This document shows positions 48,772 to 57,038 of a DNA stretch of 64,000 nucleotides, piece after piece. Each line of letters begins with the position of its first letter. Positions within the stretch are counted from its first letter, which is position 1. Made by a program: the position numbers and the translations under genes. Source of the DNA: Flavobacteriaceae bacterium (GTDB lineage Bacteria; Bacteroidota; Bacteroidia; Flavobacteriales; Flavobacteriaceae); the NCBI GenBank assembly GCA_018402385.1, contig JAGYJA010000003.1, positions 1-64,000 of the forward strand, in the 5' to 3' direction. The notes below the pieces were generated by a model, which ran no database searches, had not been told where the DNA came from, and saw only the letters and a list, made by a program, of their open reading frames with translations.

Positions 48772-49650
48772 ATGGCTAATAAAAGTAATACCCCAAACGA
48801 AGACCGCGAACAATTCCTGTATGCTCAGGACCGCATTCGTCAAAAAAAACGCCTTAACCAGCATTTTGTCTTTTTTCTTATTGGTTCTGCTTTTATTATT
48901 ATTTTGGATCAAGTCATGGGAGTTGGGCATGAAGCCTTACCTCAAAATTGGTATGTATGGGCTATCCTAATCTGGACCTTCTTTTTCCTCATTCACGCGT
49001 TTAATGTGTTTTTCACCAATCGCTTTATGGGCAAAAAATGGGAAAATGAGCAATTGGACAAACTCAAACTAAAACAACAAAAACGCATTGATGAACTCCA
49101 AAAACAAGTGGAAAAAGAAATGCCACTGCCCGAAGTAAAGACCCCAAAACCAATAAAAAACCAAACCCTTACTATCATAGCCGCAGCTTCAGAAAACGAT
49201 GCCCTTGGAAAAGACAACGACCTGGTGTGGCATCTGCCCAACGACTTTAAACGCTTTAAAAAGCTCACTACAGGGCATCACATTATAATGGGACGCAAAA
49301 CATTTGAGTCCTTCCCGGAACCGCTACCTAACAGGATTCATGTCGTTATTACACGCGATAAAAACTATAAAAAATTTGGCGCCGTGGTCGTTCACTCCCT
49401 GAGGGAAGCACTGGAACTCGCCAAAAAAGACGACCAACCTTACATCATTGGCGGCGGTGAAATCTACAAACAAAGCCTCGAGTATGCAGATAAAATCGAA
49501 CTGACCCGCGTTCACGCTGAAGTAACGGCAGATACTTTTTTTCCGCATATTGACGAAAATAAATGGGAGCTCATCAATGAAGAACACCACCCCAAAGATG
49601 ACAAACACGAGTATGCGTTTACTTATTTGACCTATATTCGGAAAGATTAA
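48772..49650 (+). CDS. dihydrofolate reductase fused to an N-terminal 2TM domain
   Basis: 292 residues. Residues 1-90 resemble a 2TM domain: AQDRIRQKKRLNQHFVFFLIGSAFIIILD, a second helix VWAILIWTFFFLIHAFNVF, then NRFMGKKWENEQLDKL. A charged helix and Pro-rich linker (about 91-130) lead to a complete DHFR: TIIAAASENDALGKDNDLVWHLPNDFKRFKKLTTGHHIIMGRKTFESF, PYIIGGGEIYKQSL and TFFPHIDENKW. There is no internal ATG at the DHFR boundary, so the fusion is continuous. It would place DHFR on the cytoplasmic face of the membrane. Works with ThyA in thymidylate synthesis. Confidence 0.88.
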   Translation: MANKSNTPNEDREQFLYAQDRIRQKKRLNQHFVFFLIGSAFIIILDQVMGVGHEALPQNWYVWAILIWTFFFLIHAFNVFFTNRFMGKKWENEQLDKLKLKQQKRIDELQKQVEKEMPLPEVKTPKPIKNQTLTIIAAASENDALGKDNDLVWHLPNDFKRFKKLTTGHHIIMGRKTFESFPEPLPNRIHVVITRDKNYKKFGAVVVHSLREALELAKKDDQPYIIGGGEIYKQSLEYADKIELTRVHAEVTADTFFPHIDENKWELINEEHHPKDDKHEYAFTYLTYIRKD

Positions 49651-49654
49651 ACCA

Positions 49655-49697
49655 AATCTTTGCGCTACTTTGCGAAAAAATCTTTGCGGACTTTGCG
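49655..49697. repeat. CTTTGCG-rich intergenic repeat
   Basis: Four spaced copies of CTTTGCG (for example TCTTTGCGCTACTTTGCG) with A-rich gaps. This kind of sequence recurs between genes in Bacteroidota; it overlaps the candidate starts of the following kinase gene. Confidence 0.5.
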
Positions 49698-50560
49698 TGA
49701 AAAAAAACATCAATACCTTTTTCATACATACCATCCTTCAACAGGAAAATCTAAAACTCCTGAACTACCGCCCCCTCTATGGTGGCGACATCAACGACGT
49801 ATTCCTACTGGAAACAGACAAGGGAAACTTGGTTCTTAAAACTAATGAGGCCAACCGCTTCCCAAACATGTATAAAGCAGAAGCCAACGGACTTCAACTG
49901 CTTAAAAACACCAAAACTTTTACCATCCCTGAAGTCATTCTTTTCGGTGAAACCGAAAAACACTCTTATCTACTATTGGAATACATCAATCCCGGAACCA
50001 AAAATCCAAACTTCAACCAAACCTTCGGCCACCAACTCGCAGCAATGCATCAAACCACTGCGTCACATTTTGGCCTCGACCACGACAATTTCATCGGTAG
50101 TTTACCCCAAATTAACGACGGTAGAATTACCCATCCTGCTGAATTTTATGTAGAGAAAAGATTAAAACCGCAATTACACCTCGCCGCCCAAAACAGATTC
50201 ACTTTCAAAAACATGGACACTTTTTTCAAAAACATCAGTAACGAAATACCCATTGAACCTCCTGCCCTCATTCACGGCGATTTGTGGAATGGCAATTATT
50301 TGGTCGATACTTCCGGCAACCCTTGCCTGATTGATCCTGCGGTATGCTTCACTTCACGCGAAATGGACCTCGCCATGATGCAACTCTTTGGTGGGTTTTC
50401 TGATGAAGTGTTTCATGCTTACAATGATGCTTTGCCACTAGAAAAAAACTGGAAAAACAGATCAGACCTCTGGCAACTCTATTATTTGCTGGTTCACCTC
50501 AACCTCTTCGGAAGTGGCTACTACAATCAGGTAAACACTATCATTAAGAAGTATTCCTAA
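49697..50560 (+). CDS. fructosamine kinase family protein
   Basis: About 287 residues from GTG at 49697 (GTG AAA AAA AAC); no in-frame ATG exists before the domain, and a TTG at 49670 within the CTTTGCG repeat is less likely. Kinase-like fold: LYGGDINDVFLLETDKGNLVLKTN (about residues 28-50), ALIHGDLWNGNYLVD (catalytic loop, HGDxxxxN) and CLIDPAVCFTSREMDLAMMQLFGGF (DxA/P metal loop). The family phosphorylates ketoamine (glycated) lysines, or sugars, for repair. The substrate is not established. Confidence 0.85.
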   Translation: MKKNINTFFIHTILQQENLKLLNYRPLYGGDINDVFLLETDKGNLVLKTNEANRFPNMYKAEANGLQLLKNTKTFTIPEVILFGETEKHSYLLLEYINPGTKNPNFNQTFGHQLAAMHQTTASHFGLDHDNFIGSLPQINDGRITHPAEFYVEKRLKPQLHLAAQNRFTFKNMDTFFKNISNEIPIEPPALIHGDLWNGNYLVDTSGNPCLIDPAVCFTSREMDLAMMQLFGGFSDEVFHAYNDALPLEKNWKNRSDLWQLYYLLVHLNLFGSGYYNQVNTIIKKYS

Positions 50561-50569
50561 AATAATTTT

Positions 50570-50577
50570 TAACTTTG
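50570..50577 (+). promoter_or_regulatory. candidate -7 element for fabD
   Basis: TAACTTTG matches TAnnTTTG. A start of transcription near 50584 would place the heptamer repeat inside the fabD leader. No convincing -33 TTG at the proper distance, as the region is still kinase coding sequence. Confidence 0.35.
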
Positions 50578-50598
50578 CACTATCTTTATATATTCATC

Positions 50599-50654
50599 TG
50601 AACACTGAACACTGAACACTGAACACTGAACACTGAACACTGAACACTGAACAC
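50599..50654. repeat. tandem heptamer repeat (TGAACAC)8
   Basis: Eight exact head-to-tail copies of TGAACAC (56 bp), 27 bp before the fabD start codon. Uninterrupted short repeats are prone to copy-number change by slippage. Confidence 0.95.
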
Positions 50655-50681
50655 AAACAAGAAACTTGAAACAAGAAACCT

Positions 50682-51566
50682 ATGAACGCATATATCTTCC
50701 CCGGTCAAGGAGCCCAATTTACCGGAATGGGCAAAGACCTCTACGACAACTCAGACATCGCAAAAAACCGTTTTCAACAAGCCAACGAAATTCTGGGCTT
50801 TGACATCACCAAAATTATGTTTGAAGGCTCTGCAGACGAACTCAAAGAAACCAAAGTCACCCAACCGGCCATTTTCTTACACTCAGTCATTCTTGCCGAA
50901 GTGCTGGGCGACAGCTTTAAACCGGATATGGTCGCAGGACATTCGCTTGGTGAATTCTCAGCTTTGGTGGCCAACAAATGTTTAAAATTTCAAGACGCTT
51001 TGCTTTTGGTTTCCAAACGTGCATTAGCGATGCAAAAAGCCTGCGAAATGCAACCCTCAACGATGGCTGCGGTACTTGGCCTTGAAGACCATATCGTAGA
51101 AGCCGTCTGCGCTGATGTGGTTGGCGTGGTGGTAGCTGCGAATTATAACTGCCCGGGTCAGCTGGTGATTTCCGGCGAAGTAAAAGCCGTGGAAGAAGCC
51201 TGCGAACGCTTAAAAGAACGAGGCGCCAGACGGGCCCTTTTACTTCCTGTAGGTGGAGCATTCCACTCCCCGCTGATGGAACCCGCTCGCGAAGAACTTG
51301 CCAAAGCAATTGAAAACACCCCTTTTGCAACCCCCATGTGCCCGGTTTATCAAAACGTAACCACCTTTGCCGTAACTGACCCCGAAAAAATAAAAGAAAA
51401 CCTCATCTTTCAACTTACAGCACCTGTTAAATGGACACAAAGCGTGCAAAACATGGTCAGCGACGGCGCCACCAAATTCATAGAAGTCGGCCCCGGAAAC
51501 GTCCTCCAGGGACTCGTCAAGAAAATCCATAAAGACGCTGTAACAGAAGCAGCTAAATTTGAATAG
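50682..51566 (+). CDS. fabD: malonyl-CoA:ACP transacylase
   Basis: 294 residues. Starts MNAYIFPGQGAQFTGMGKDL, the family N-terminus; nucleophile serine in VAGHSLGEFSAL (Ser about residue 89), catalytic histidine in GGAFHSPLM (about 199), and EVGPGNVLQGLVKKI near the end. Loads malonyl groups on ACP for fatty-acid synthesis. Appears monocistronic; other fab genes are not in the window. Confidence 0.96.
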   Translation: MNAYIFPGQGAQFTGMGKDLYDNSDIAKNRFQQANEILGFDITKIMFEGSADELKETKVTQPAIFLHSVILAEVLGDSFKPDMVAGHSLGEFSALVANKCLKFQDALLLVSKRALAMQKACEMQPSTMAAVLGLEDHIVEAVCADVVGVVVAANYNCPGQLVISGEVKAVEEACERLKERGARRALLLPVGGAFHSPLMEPAREELAKAIENTPFATPMCPVYQNVTTFAVTDPEKIKENLIFQLTAPVKWTQSVQNMVSDGATKFIEVGPGNVLQGLVKKIHKDAVTEAAKFE

Positions 51567-51576
51567 AAATTAGTAA

Positions 51577-51617
51577 CCCTCTCAGGGTTTTATCCCGAAT
51601 AGTCGGAACTGAGAGGG
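51577..51617 (+). terminator. possible terminator after fabD
   Basis: CCCTCTCAG (51577-51585) pairs exactly with CTGAGAGGG (51609-51617); the loop is long (23 bases) and no T-run follows directly, so it may be a repeat instead of a classical terminator. The rest of the gap to 51738 consists of repeats: the 38-bp element and short AAGTCCTAAGTC-like runs near 51704-51730. Confidence 0.4.
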
Positions 51618-51633
51618 CTATATGCTGCGAAAA

Positions 51634-51671
51634 TCTGCGAAACCTGTCTGCCGATAGGCAGGTCTGCGGGA
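51634..51671. repeat. 38-bp element, copy 2
   Basis: Exact reverse complement of 30744-30781, 20.9 kb away. Core CTGCCGATAGGCAG. Lies between fabD and the convergent amidohydrolase gene, as copy 1 lies between two convergent genes. Confidence 0.85.
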
Positions 51672-51738
51672 AAAACTCACCTAAAATTTTACGTCCAATG
51701 TCTTAAGTCGTAAGTCCTGAAGTCCTAAGTCAACTCCA

Positions 51739-53016
51739 TTACTCCTTATACACCACCCCATCTTTCATCACAAACACCACATTTTCAACGGTATTGATGT
51801 TCTGCGTGGGATCCTCATCGGTGGCAATGATATCGGCAAGATAACCGGCGGTTAGCACGCCCAATTTATCTTTCATATCAAGTAATTCCGCATTGGTCAC
51901 TGTAGCAGACTGCAAGGCCTTCATCACCGGCATACCTGCTTCGGTCATAAAGATAAACTCCTTGGCATTTTCGCCGTGAGGAAATACGCCCGCATCAGTT
52001 CCAAAAGCAATGGGAACACCGGCCTTGTATGCTCTTCCAAAAGTATCCTGTATTTTCGGCCCAATAGCCAGCGCTTTGGGAACAATAATTTCAGGATAAA
52101 AATTAGGGATTGCCGCCTGCTGCGCCACATATTTCCCCGCGGAAATGGTGGGCACATAAAAAGCGTTGTGTTTTTTCATTAGTTCCATCGTTTCCGGACT
52201 CATTTCTGTGCCGTGCTCAATGGTTTTTACACCGGCTTTGATGGCGCGTTGCATGCCTTCGTCTCCGTGAGCGTGGGCAGCGACTTTCATTCCGTAATCT
52301 TTGGCAACTTCGACGATAGCAGCAATTTCTTCTTCAAAAAACTGCGGATTCGATCCGCTTTTGGCCATACTCAATACCCCGCCTGTTGCGGTGATTTTAA
52401 TCCAGTCGGCACCGTTTTTGTAGCGTTGACGTACAGCTTTCCGGGCATCTTCAATGCTGTTAACCACCCCTTCTTTGGGTCCGGGATCTCCCATTAATTC
52501 TTTATTTCTACCATTGGTGGGATCAGCATGACCACCAGTGGTGGCCAATGATTTTTCTGAGGTGTAAATGCGTGGACCAACTACAGTTCCTCTATTGATC
52601 GCATTGCGCAAGGAGACATTGACGCCCTTGCCTCCAAGATCTCTTACAGTAGTAAAACCGGCCATCAAGGTCCGGCGAGCGATGCCCTGTGCATTGAAAG
52701 CCACATCAGCTTCGTTTAGTGTAAAAGATTCCAGATATTTTGTGGGTCCCGGGTCGCCTTCTACATGCACGTGCATATCAATCCAACCCGGCATTACGGT
52801 TTTGGACTTTAGGTCGATGACTTTATCATTGGAGTTTGTCGGGTTCAGATACCCGTCCCGGACACTACTGATGGTATTACCTGAAACTACAATTGTTTTT
52901 TTGGTGAGCACCTTCCCGTTTTGAGTGTCAATCAATTTTCCGCAATGGATATAGGTGCTTTGTGAAAATGCTGCTGCTGAAAATAGCAGAAGCAAAAAGG
53001 ATAGCGTTTTTTTCAT
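51739..53016 (-). CDS. secreted metal-dependent amidohydrolase
   Basis: 425 residues. Signal peptide (LLLLFSAAAFSQ). Amidohydrolase superfamily: VMPGWIDMHVHVEGDP (HxH, about residue 80), KVAAHAHGDEG, GVKTIEHGTEMS and IAFGTDAGVFPHG supply the metal and catalytic ligands, and GYLADIIATDEDPTQNI is the usual C-terminal strand. The group includes Xaa-Pro dipeptidase-like and imidazolonepropionase-like enzymes; the substrate is not clear. Periplasmic. Downstream of galE by 37 bp, on the same strand. Confidence 0.88.
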   Translation of the reverse strand: MKKTLSFLLLLFSAAAFSQSTYIHCGKLIDTQNGKVLTKKTIVVSGNTISSVRDGYLNPTNSNDKVIDLKSKTVMPGWIDMHVHVEGDPGPTKYLESFTLNEADVAFNAQGIARRTLMAGFTTVRDLGGKGVNVSLRNAINRGTVVGPRIYTSEKSLATTGGHADPTNGRNKELMGDPGPKEGVVNSIEDARKAVRQRYKNGADWIKITATGGVLSMAKSGSNPQFFEEEIAAIVEVAKDYGMKVAAHAHGDEGMQRAIKAGVKTIEHGTEMSPETMELMKKHNAFYVPTISAGKYVAQQAAIPNFYPEIIVPKALAIGPKIQDTFGRAYKAGVPIAFGTDAGVFPHGENAKEFIFMTEAGMPVMKALQSATVTNAELLDMKDKLGVLTAGYLADIIATDEDPTQNINTVENVVFVMKDGVVYKE

Positions 53017-53053
53017 AACTTATTTAGAACTACAATTTGATTTAGTTAATAAT

Positions 53054-54076
53054 TTAAATCTTATTATTTCTCACCTCCTGCTCCCACTTCCAAGCAGAAC
53101 GTAACGCTTCCTCCAAATCACGTTGAGCCTTCCAGCCCAGCTCCTTGTTGGCTTTGGCTGTATCAGCATACACAGCATTGACATCACCGGGGCGGCGGTC
53201 AACTACTTTGTAGTTGAGGGAGGTACCACTTACTTTTTCAAAAGCCTGTATCACTTCAAAGACAGAAGAACCCTTTCCGGTTCCCACGTTAAAAACTTCA
53301 AAGGCGGTTAGATTGTTCTTTTCGAGTAACCGTTGCAAGGCCACAACATGGGCTTCAGCCAGATCCATCACGTGAATGTAATCACGAATGCAGCTGCCGT
53401 CTTCGGTGGGATAATCATTTCCAAATACTGACAATTGCTCCCGTAATCCAATAGCCGTTTGTGTAATAAACGGAACTAAATTTTGAGGAACTCCTAAGGG
53501 CAACTCCCCGATTTCAGCCGATTCATGGGCACCAATGGGGTTAAAATACCGCAGCGCAATGGCTGTTAAATCAGATATCTTGGTGGTATCAAAAATAATC
53601 TCTTCACTAATTTGCTTGGTGTTTCCGTAAGGCGAATTGGCCTCCTTTACTGGGGCGCTTTCGGTAATTGGCAAACTGTCAGGCTCACCATAAACAGTGC
53701 ACGACGAACTAAAAATTAAATTCTGAATGTGGTGTTGATTGCATTCCTGAAGCAAATACACCAGCGTATTTAAATTATTTTCATAGTACAACAAAGGGTT
53801 TTCCACACTTTCACCCACCGCTTTGGAAGCCGCAAAATGGATAATGCCATCAATGTCCTTGTGATCCTTGAAATACTGATGTACTTCGTTTTTGTCACGT
53901 AAATCCAGATATTTGAATTGGGGTGAAACACCTGTAATCTTTACAATCCCCTCCAAAACATCAATGGACGAATTGGACATATTGTCCACAATCAAAACCT
54001 CAAAACCGGCTTGCTGCAGCGCAACCACGGTATGTGAACCAATGTAACCTAAACCTCCTGTAACTAGTATTTTCAT
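53054..54076 (-). CDS. galE: UDP-glucose 4-epimerase
   Basis: 340 residues. NAD-binding GGLGYIGSHTVVAL at the N-terminus, SSSCTVYG and the catalytic YGNTK (Tyr about residue 149), IALRYFNPIGAHESAEIGE and GSCIRDYIHVMDLAEAHV, all GalE hallmarks. Interconverts UDP-glucose and UDP-galactose for surface polysaccharides. Encoded between an amidohydrolase and a DegT/StrS aminotransferase; two or three palindromes lie in the gap upstream. Confidence 0.94.
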   Translation of the reverse strand: MKILVTGGLGYIGSHTVVALQQAGFEVLIVDNMSNSSIDVLEGIVKITGVSPQFKYLDLRDKNEVHQYFKDHKDIDGIIHFAASKAVGESVENPLLYYENNLNTLVYLLQECNQHHIQNLIFSSSCTVYGEPDSLPITESAPVKEANSPYGNTKQISEEIIFDTTKISDLTAIALRYFNPIGAHESAEIGELPLGVPQNLVPFITQTAIGLREQLSVFGNDYPTEDGSCIRDYIHVMDLAEAHVVALQRLLEKNNLTAFEVFNVGTGKGSSVFEVIQAFEKVSGTSLNYKVVDRRPGDVNAVYADTAKANKELGWKAQRDLEEALRSAWKWEQEVRNNKI

Positions 54077-54080
54077 AATA

Positions 54081-54103
54081 ACCCCCCGCGGAGGCGGGGG
54101 TCC
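54081..54103. repeat. dispersed palindrome upstream of galE
   Basis: CCCCCGC-GGAG-GCGGGGG (54083-54100) followed by TCCCG; a GC-rich member of the palindrome family, 5 bp before the galE start codon. Confidence 0.75.
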
Positions 54104-54148
54104 CGTAAATTAATCGATTAATTTTTAATTGTAACTCAAATTCGCGAG

Positions 54149-54168
54149 ATTCCTGCTTACGCAGGAAT
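54149..54168. repeat. dispersed palindrome, galE upstream gap
   Basis: ATTCCTGCTTACGCAGGAAT, a perfect palindrome apart from its centre, preceded by GCGAG. Same family with T in place of the third C. Confidence 0.85.
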
Positions 54169-54183
54169 TTTGAACTTAAATTA

Positions 54184-55362
54184 CTAAGATTCCTGCCTAT
54201 GCAAGAATTCCTTTATTGTATCAGTAATAAACCCAATCTGCTCATCATCCAGCTCTGTATGCATTGGCAATGAAATCACTTCTTTGACCAATTGATTGGT
54301 TACCGGAAAATCAGCTTCATTATAGCGACTGTCTATATATGCTTTTTGACTGTGCAGTGGTATGGGATAATAAATTCCGTGAGGAATTCCTTTTTCCTGG
54401 AGGTGTTTTGCCAGAGCATCCCGTTGTCCATTGGTGATTTTTAAAGTGTATTGATGAAACACGTGGCAATCACAAGTGCCACAAATACCGTTGGTTTTGT
54501 TGCAATCCACATTTGTTTGAGTCACCGGGGTTTCAATCGCCGGGTGGTCTTTCAAAGCGGCTGTATATTTTCTGGCGGCTTCTTGACGTGCTTTGTTGTA
54601 GCTGTTTAAATTGGGTAATTTAGCCCGCAACACTGCTGCCTGTATGGAATCCAAACGCGAATTCACACCCACCACATCGTGGTAGTAACGCTCATACATC
54701 CCGTGGTTTACGATGCCGCGAAGTGTATGTGCCAGGTCATCATCGTTAGTAAAAATAGCGCCGCCGTCACCATAACATCCTAAATTTTTTGAGGGAAAAA
54801 AAGAAGTCGCCCCCACATGTCCAATGGTTCCGGCTTTCTTTTTGGTTCCGTTTTTAAAGGTATAATCGGCGCCAATGGCTTGGGCATTGTCCTCAATAAC
54901 ATACAAGTTGTGCTTTTCGGCGACAGCCATAATAGCATCCATATTGGCAGATTGTCCAAAAAGATGCACGGGTACAATCGCTTTGGTTTTTGAGGTAATG
55001 GCTTTTTCTAAAGCCTCAATATTGATGTTGAAAGTATCGGGATAGACATCCACCAAAACCGGAGTCAATTGCAACAAGGCAATCACCTCCACAGTGGCTG
55101 CAAATGTAAAATCGGCGGTGATGACTTCGTCACCGGGTTTTAACTCGAGTCCCATCATCGCTATTTGTAAAGCATCGGTCCCGTTAGCGCAGGGAATCAC
55201 GTGTTTGACACCCAGATAGTCTTCCAATTCTTTTTGGAAGCTATGTACTTGTGGCCCGTTTACATAGGCATTGTTTTCTAGGACTTCGGTGATGGATTCA
55301 TTGACTTGTTCTTTTATGCCTTCATATTGACCTTTGAGGTCAACCATTTGTAGTTTCTTCAT
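54184..55362 (-). CDS. DegT/DnrJ/EryC1/StrS aminotransferase with a cysteine-rich insert
   Basis: 392 residues. PLP-dependent aminotransferase of nucleotide-sugar pathways: VIPCANGTDALQIAMMGL, PVLVDVYPDTFNINIEALEKAI, VPVHLFGQSANMDAI, VIEDNAQAIGADY, and the PLP lysine in SFFPSKNLGCYGDGGA (about residue 190). At about residues 288-301 lies an insert DCNKTNGICGTCDCHVFHQY with four closely spaced cysteines, absent from classical members. The C-terminal residues (HRQES) and the stop are encoded in a palindrome (54189-54208). Probably makes an amino sugar for surface glycans together with GalE. Confidence 0.9.
   Translation of the reverse strand: MKKLQMVDLKGQYEGIKEQVNESITEVLENNAYVNGPQVHSFQKELEDYLGVKHVIPCANGTDALQIAMMGLELKPGDEVITADFTFAATVEVIALLQLTPVLVDVYPDTFNINIEALEKAITSKTKAIVPVHLFGQSANMDAIMAVAEKHNLYVIEDNAQAIGADYTFKNGTKKKAGTIGHVGATSFFPSKNLGCYGDGGAIFTNDDDLAHTLRGIVNHGMYERYYHDVVGVNSRLDSIQAAVLRAKLPNLNSYNKARQEAARKYTAALKDHPAIETPVTQTNVDCNKTNGICGTCDCHVFHQYTLKITNGQRDALAKHLQEKGIPHGIYYPIPLHSQKAYIDSRYNEADFPVTNQLVKEVISLPMHTELDDEQIGFITDTIKEFLHRQES
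54189..54208. repeat. dispersed palindrome encoding the aminotransferase C-terminus
   Basis: ATTCCTGCCTATGCAAGAAT, slightly decayed (one arm mismatch), preceded by AAG. Read on the minus strand it supplies the final codons before the TAG stop. Confidence 0.75.
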
Positions 55363-55385
55363 AGTTCATAAATAAGGTAGGACAA

Positions 55386-55416
55386 CAAAAATAGGAAATT
55401 TCACTCCGGGAAACAA
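55386..55416 (-). promoter_or_regulatory. promoter of the aminotransferase gene
   Basis: On the minus strand TTG (55416-55414), a 20-bp spacer and TATTTTTG (55393-55386), matching the Bacteroidota consensus; the start codon is about 24 bp downstream. The divergent waaA gene starts at 55461. Confidence 0.6.
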
Positions 55417-55460
55417 TGTAATTTTATAAAGTAACGTATTTTAGCACTAGAATTACTTTT

Positions 55461-56702
55461 ATGCAATTACTGTATTCCACATTGACCGCTGTTTTTGAAA
55501 AGGTGTTACCTGTGAGCGGGCTATTTTCAGGCAAAATGAAGCAGTTTGTCAAAGGACGTAAAACGGTGTTTCAAACCCTGCAAACGACACTTTCACCGAC
55601 TGATAAGACCATTTGGTTTCATTGTGCCTCCTTGGGTGAGTATGAACAAGGCCTCCCGGTGATGGAAGCGATAAAAGAAAAATACCCGCAATACAAACTC
55701 GTAGTGACATTTTTTTCGCCTTCAGGCTATGAAAACAAGAAAAACAGTTCGCTGGGTGATATCAACGTGTATCTTCCATTGGATACGAAAAGCAATGTCA
55801 AGAAGTTTTTAAACCTGGTCAAGCCCGAAATGGTCTTTTTTGTAAAATATGAATTCTGGCCCAATTACTTACTGGAACTGAATAGAAGAAAAATACCCAC
55901 CTATTTGATTTCGGGACTATTCCGTAATAATCAACTATTCTTTAAACCTCTTGGTTCATGGATGCGGAAAGTTTTAAAAACCTTTACCCATATTTTTGTT
56001 CAAGACGAAAAGTCAAAACGACTTTTGGAAACCATTTCCATACAACAAGTTATCGTGAGCGGAGACACCCGTTATGACCGGGTTTCCAAACAAATTGAAG
56101 AAAACAACAACCTTGATTTTATCGAATCTTTTAAAACCGAATCTCTTTGTATTGTTGCCGGAAGCACCTGGCCTGAAGATGAAGAAATTCTCGTAGATTA
56201 CATCAATCAATCTCCTGAAAATGTCAAGTTTATCATTGCTCCTCACAATCTTAAAAACGAACAAATAAAGGCTCTCGAGAACAGTATTCTTAAAAAAACA
56301 GTGCGTTTCACTGAAAAGGATAGAAAGAATTTGAACGACTTTGATGTGTTTATTTTAGACAGCATTGGGCATTTAAAAAAGGTGTATAGTTATGCAGATA
56401 TTGCCTATGTGGGAGGTGGTATGGGTAGTACAGGATTGCATAACATACTGGAAGCAGCCACGTTTGGTGTGCCGATTGTAATTGGAAAAAATTACAAAAT
56501 ATTTCCTGAAGCAATCGCACTTCAAAGTCGTGCGGGATTGTTTTCAGTGGCAAACAAAGAGGAAATAAAAGTGATTTTTGATAAATTGATCATCAACAAA
56601 TCTTTCAGGGAAAAAACAGGGATGATTAATGGTCATTATGTGCAGAACAATACAGGTGCCACTCAAACCATTGTGAATGAGATTTTAAGTTCAAAATTAT
56701 AA
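55461..56702 (+). CDS. waaA: 3-deoxy-D-manno-octulosonic acid (Kdo) transferase
   Basis: 413 residues. GT30 glycosyltransferase that adds Kdo to lipid A at the inner membrane. Motifs: WFHCASLGEYEQGLPVMEAI (about residues 51-70, with the catalytic Glu), FFVKYEFWPNYLLEL, VSGDTRYDRV, VAGSTWPEDEEIL and the donor-site AYVGGGMGSTGLHNILEAATFGVPIVIG. Divergent from the aminotransferase gene. Fits with lptE and the PagL-like enzyme as LPS biogenesis functions in this window. Confidence 0.95.
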   Translation: MQLLYSTLTAVFEKVLPVSGLFSGKMKQFVKGRKTVFQTLQTTLSPTDKTIWFHCASLGEYEQGLPVMEAIKEKYPQYKLVVTFFSPSGYENKKNSSLGDINVYLPLDTKSNVKKFLNLVKPEMVFFVKYEFWPNYLLELNRRKIPTYLISGLFRNNQLFFKPLGSWMRKVLKTFTHIFVQDEKSKRLLETISIQQVIVSGDTRYDRVSKQIEENNNLDFIESFKTESLCIVAGSTWPEDEEILVDYINQSPENVKFIIAPHNLKNEQIKALENSILKKTVRFTEKDRKNLNDFDVFILDSIGHLKKVYSYADIAYVGGGMGSTGLHNILEAATFGVPIVIGKNYKIFPEAIALQSRAGLFSVANKEEIKVIFDKLIINKSFREKTGMINGHYVQNNTGATQTIVNEILSSKL

Positions 56703-56769
56703 AACAATAATAGCTCCTTATAACAAAAAATTAACGGTACCTTACACGCTATAAACACTTAAACTAATA

Positions 56770-56991
56770 ATGATGAAAAAAATAATTTTAATGGTTGCTG
56801 TAGTATTTTCGACAAGTATCATTTTTGTATCTTGTAGAGAAACCAAAACGGAAACAATAGAAGTCACAAAAGAAGTAAAGGTTGAAGCTGAAGAATCAAA
56901 AGGGGCTATGGAACGTGCAGCAGAAAAAGTAGATGCTGAAGTAAACGAAGAAATTGACAAAGCGATTGATAAAATCGGTGATGACAATTAA
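56770..56991 (+). CDS. small acidic lipoprotein, paralogue A
   Basis: 73 residues. Signal peptide with lipobox (STSIIFVSC, Cys about 22) followed by RETKTETIEVTKEVKVEAEESKG and a charged helical end (ERAAEKVDAEVNEEIDKAIDKIG). Similar in plan and lipobox context (SCRET against SCRDT) to the protein at 58954. Function unknown. It follows waaA by 67 bp and faces the S24 regulator gene. Confidence 0.75.
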   Translation: MMKKIILMVAVVFSTSIIFVSCRETKTETIEVTKEVKVEAEESKGAMERAAEKVDAEVNEEIDKAIDKIGDDN

Positions 56992-57038
56992 TCTTTAAAA
57001 CTTACTTTTAATTAGAGTAGGATTTTCAAACTCCTGCT

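Noticed and set aside
50599-50654. Direct repeats that might suggest a CRISPR array
   Set aside because: The 7-bp units are contiguous with no spacers; it is a simple tandem repeat.
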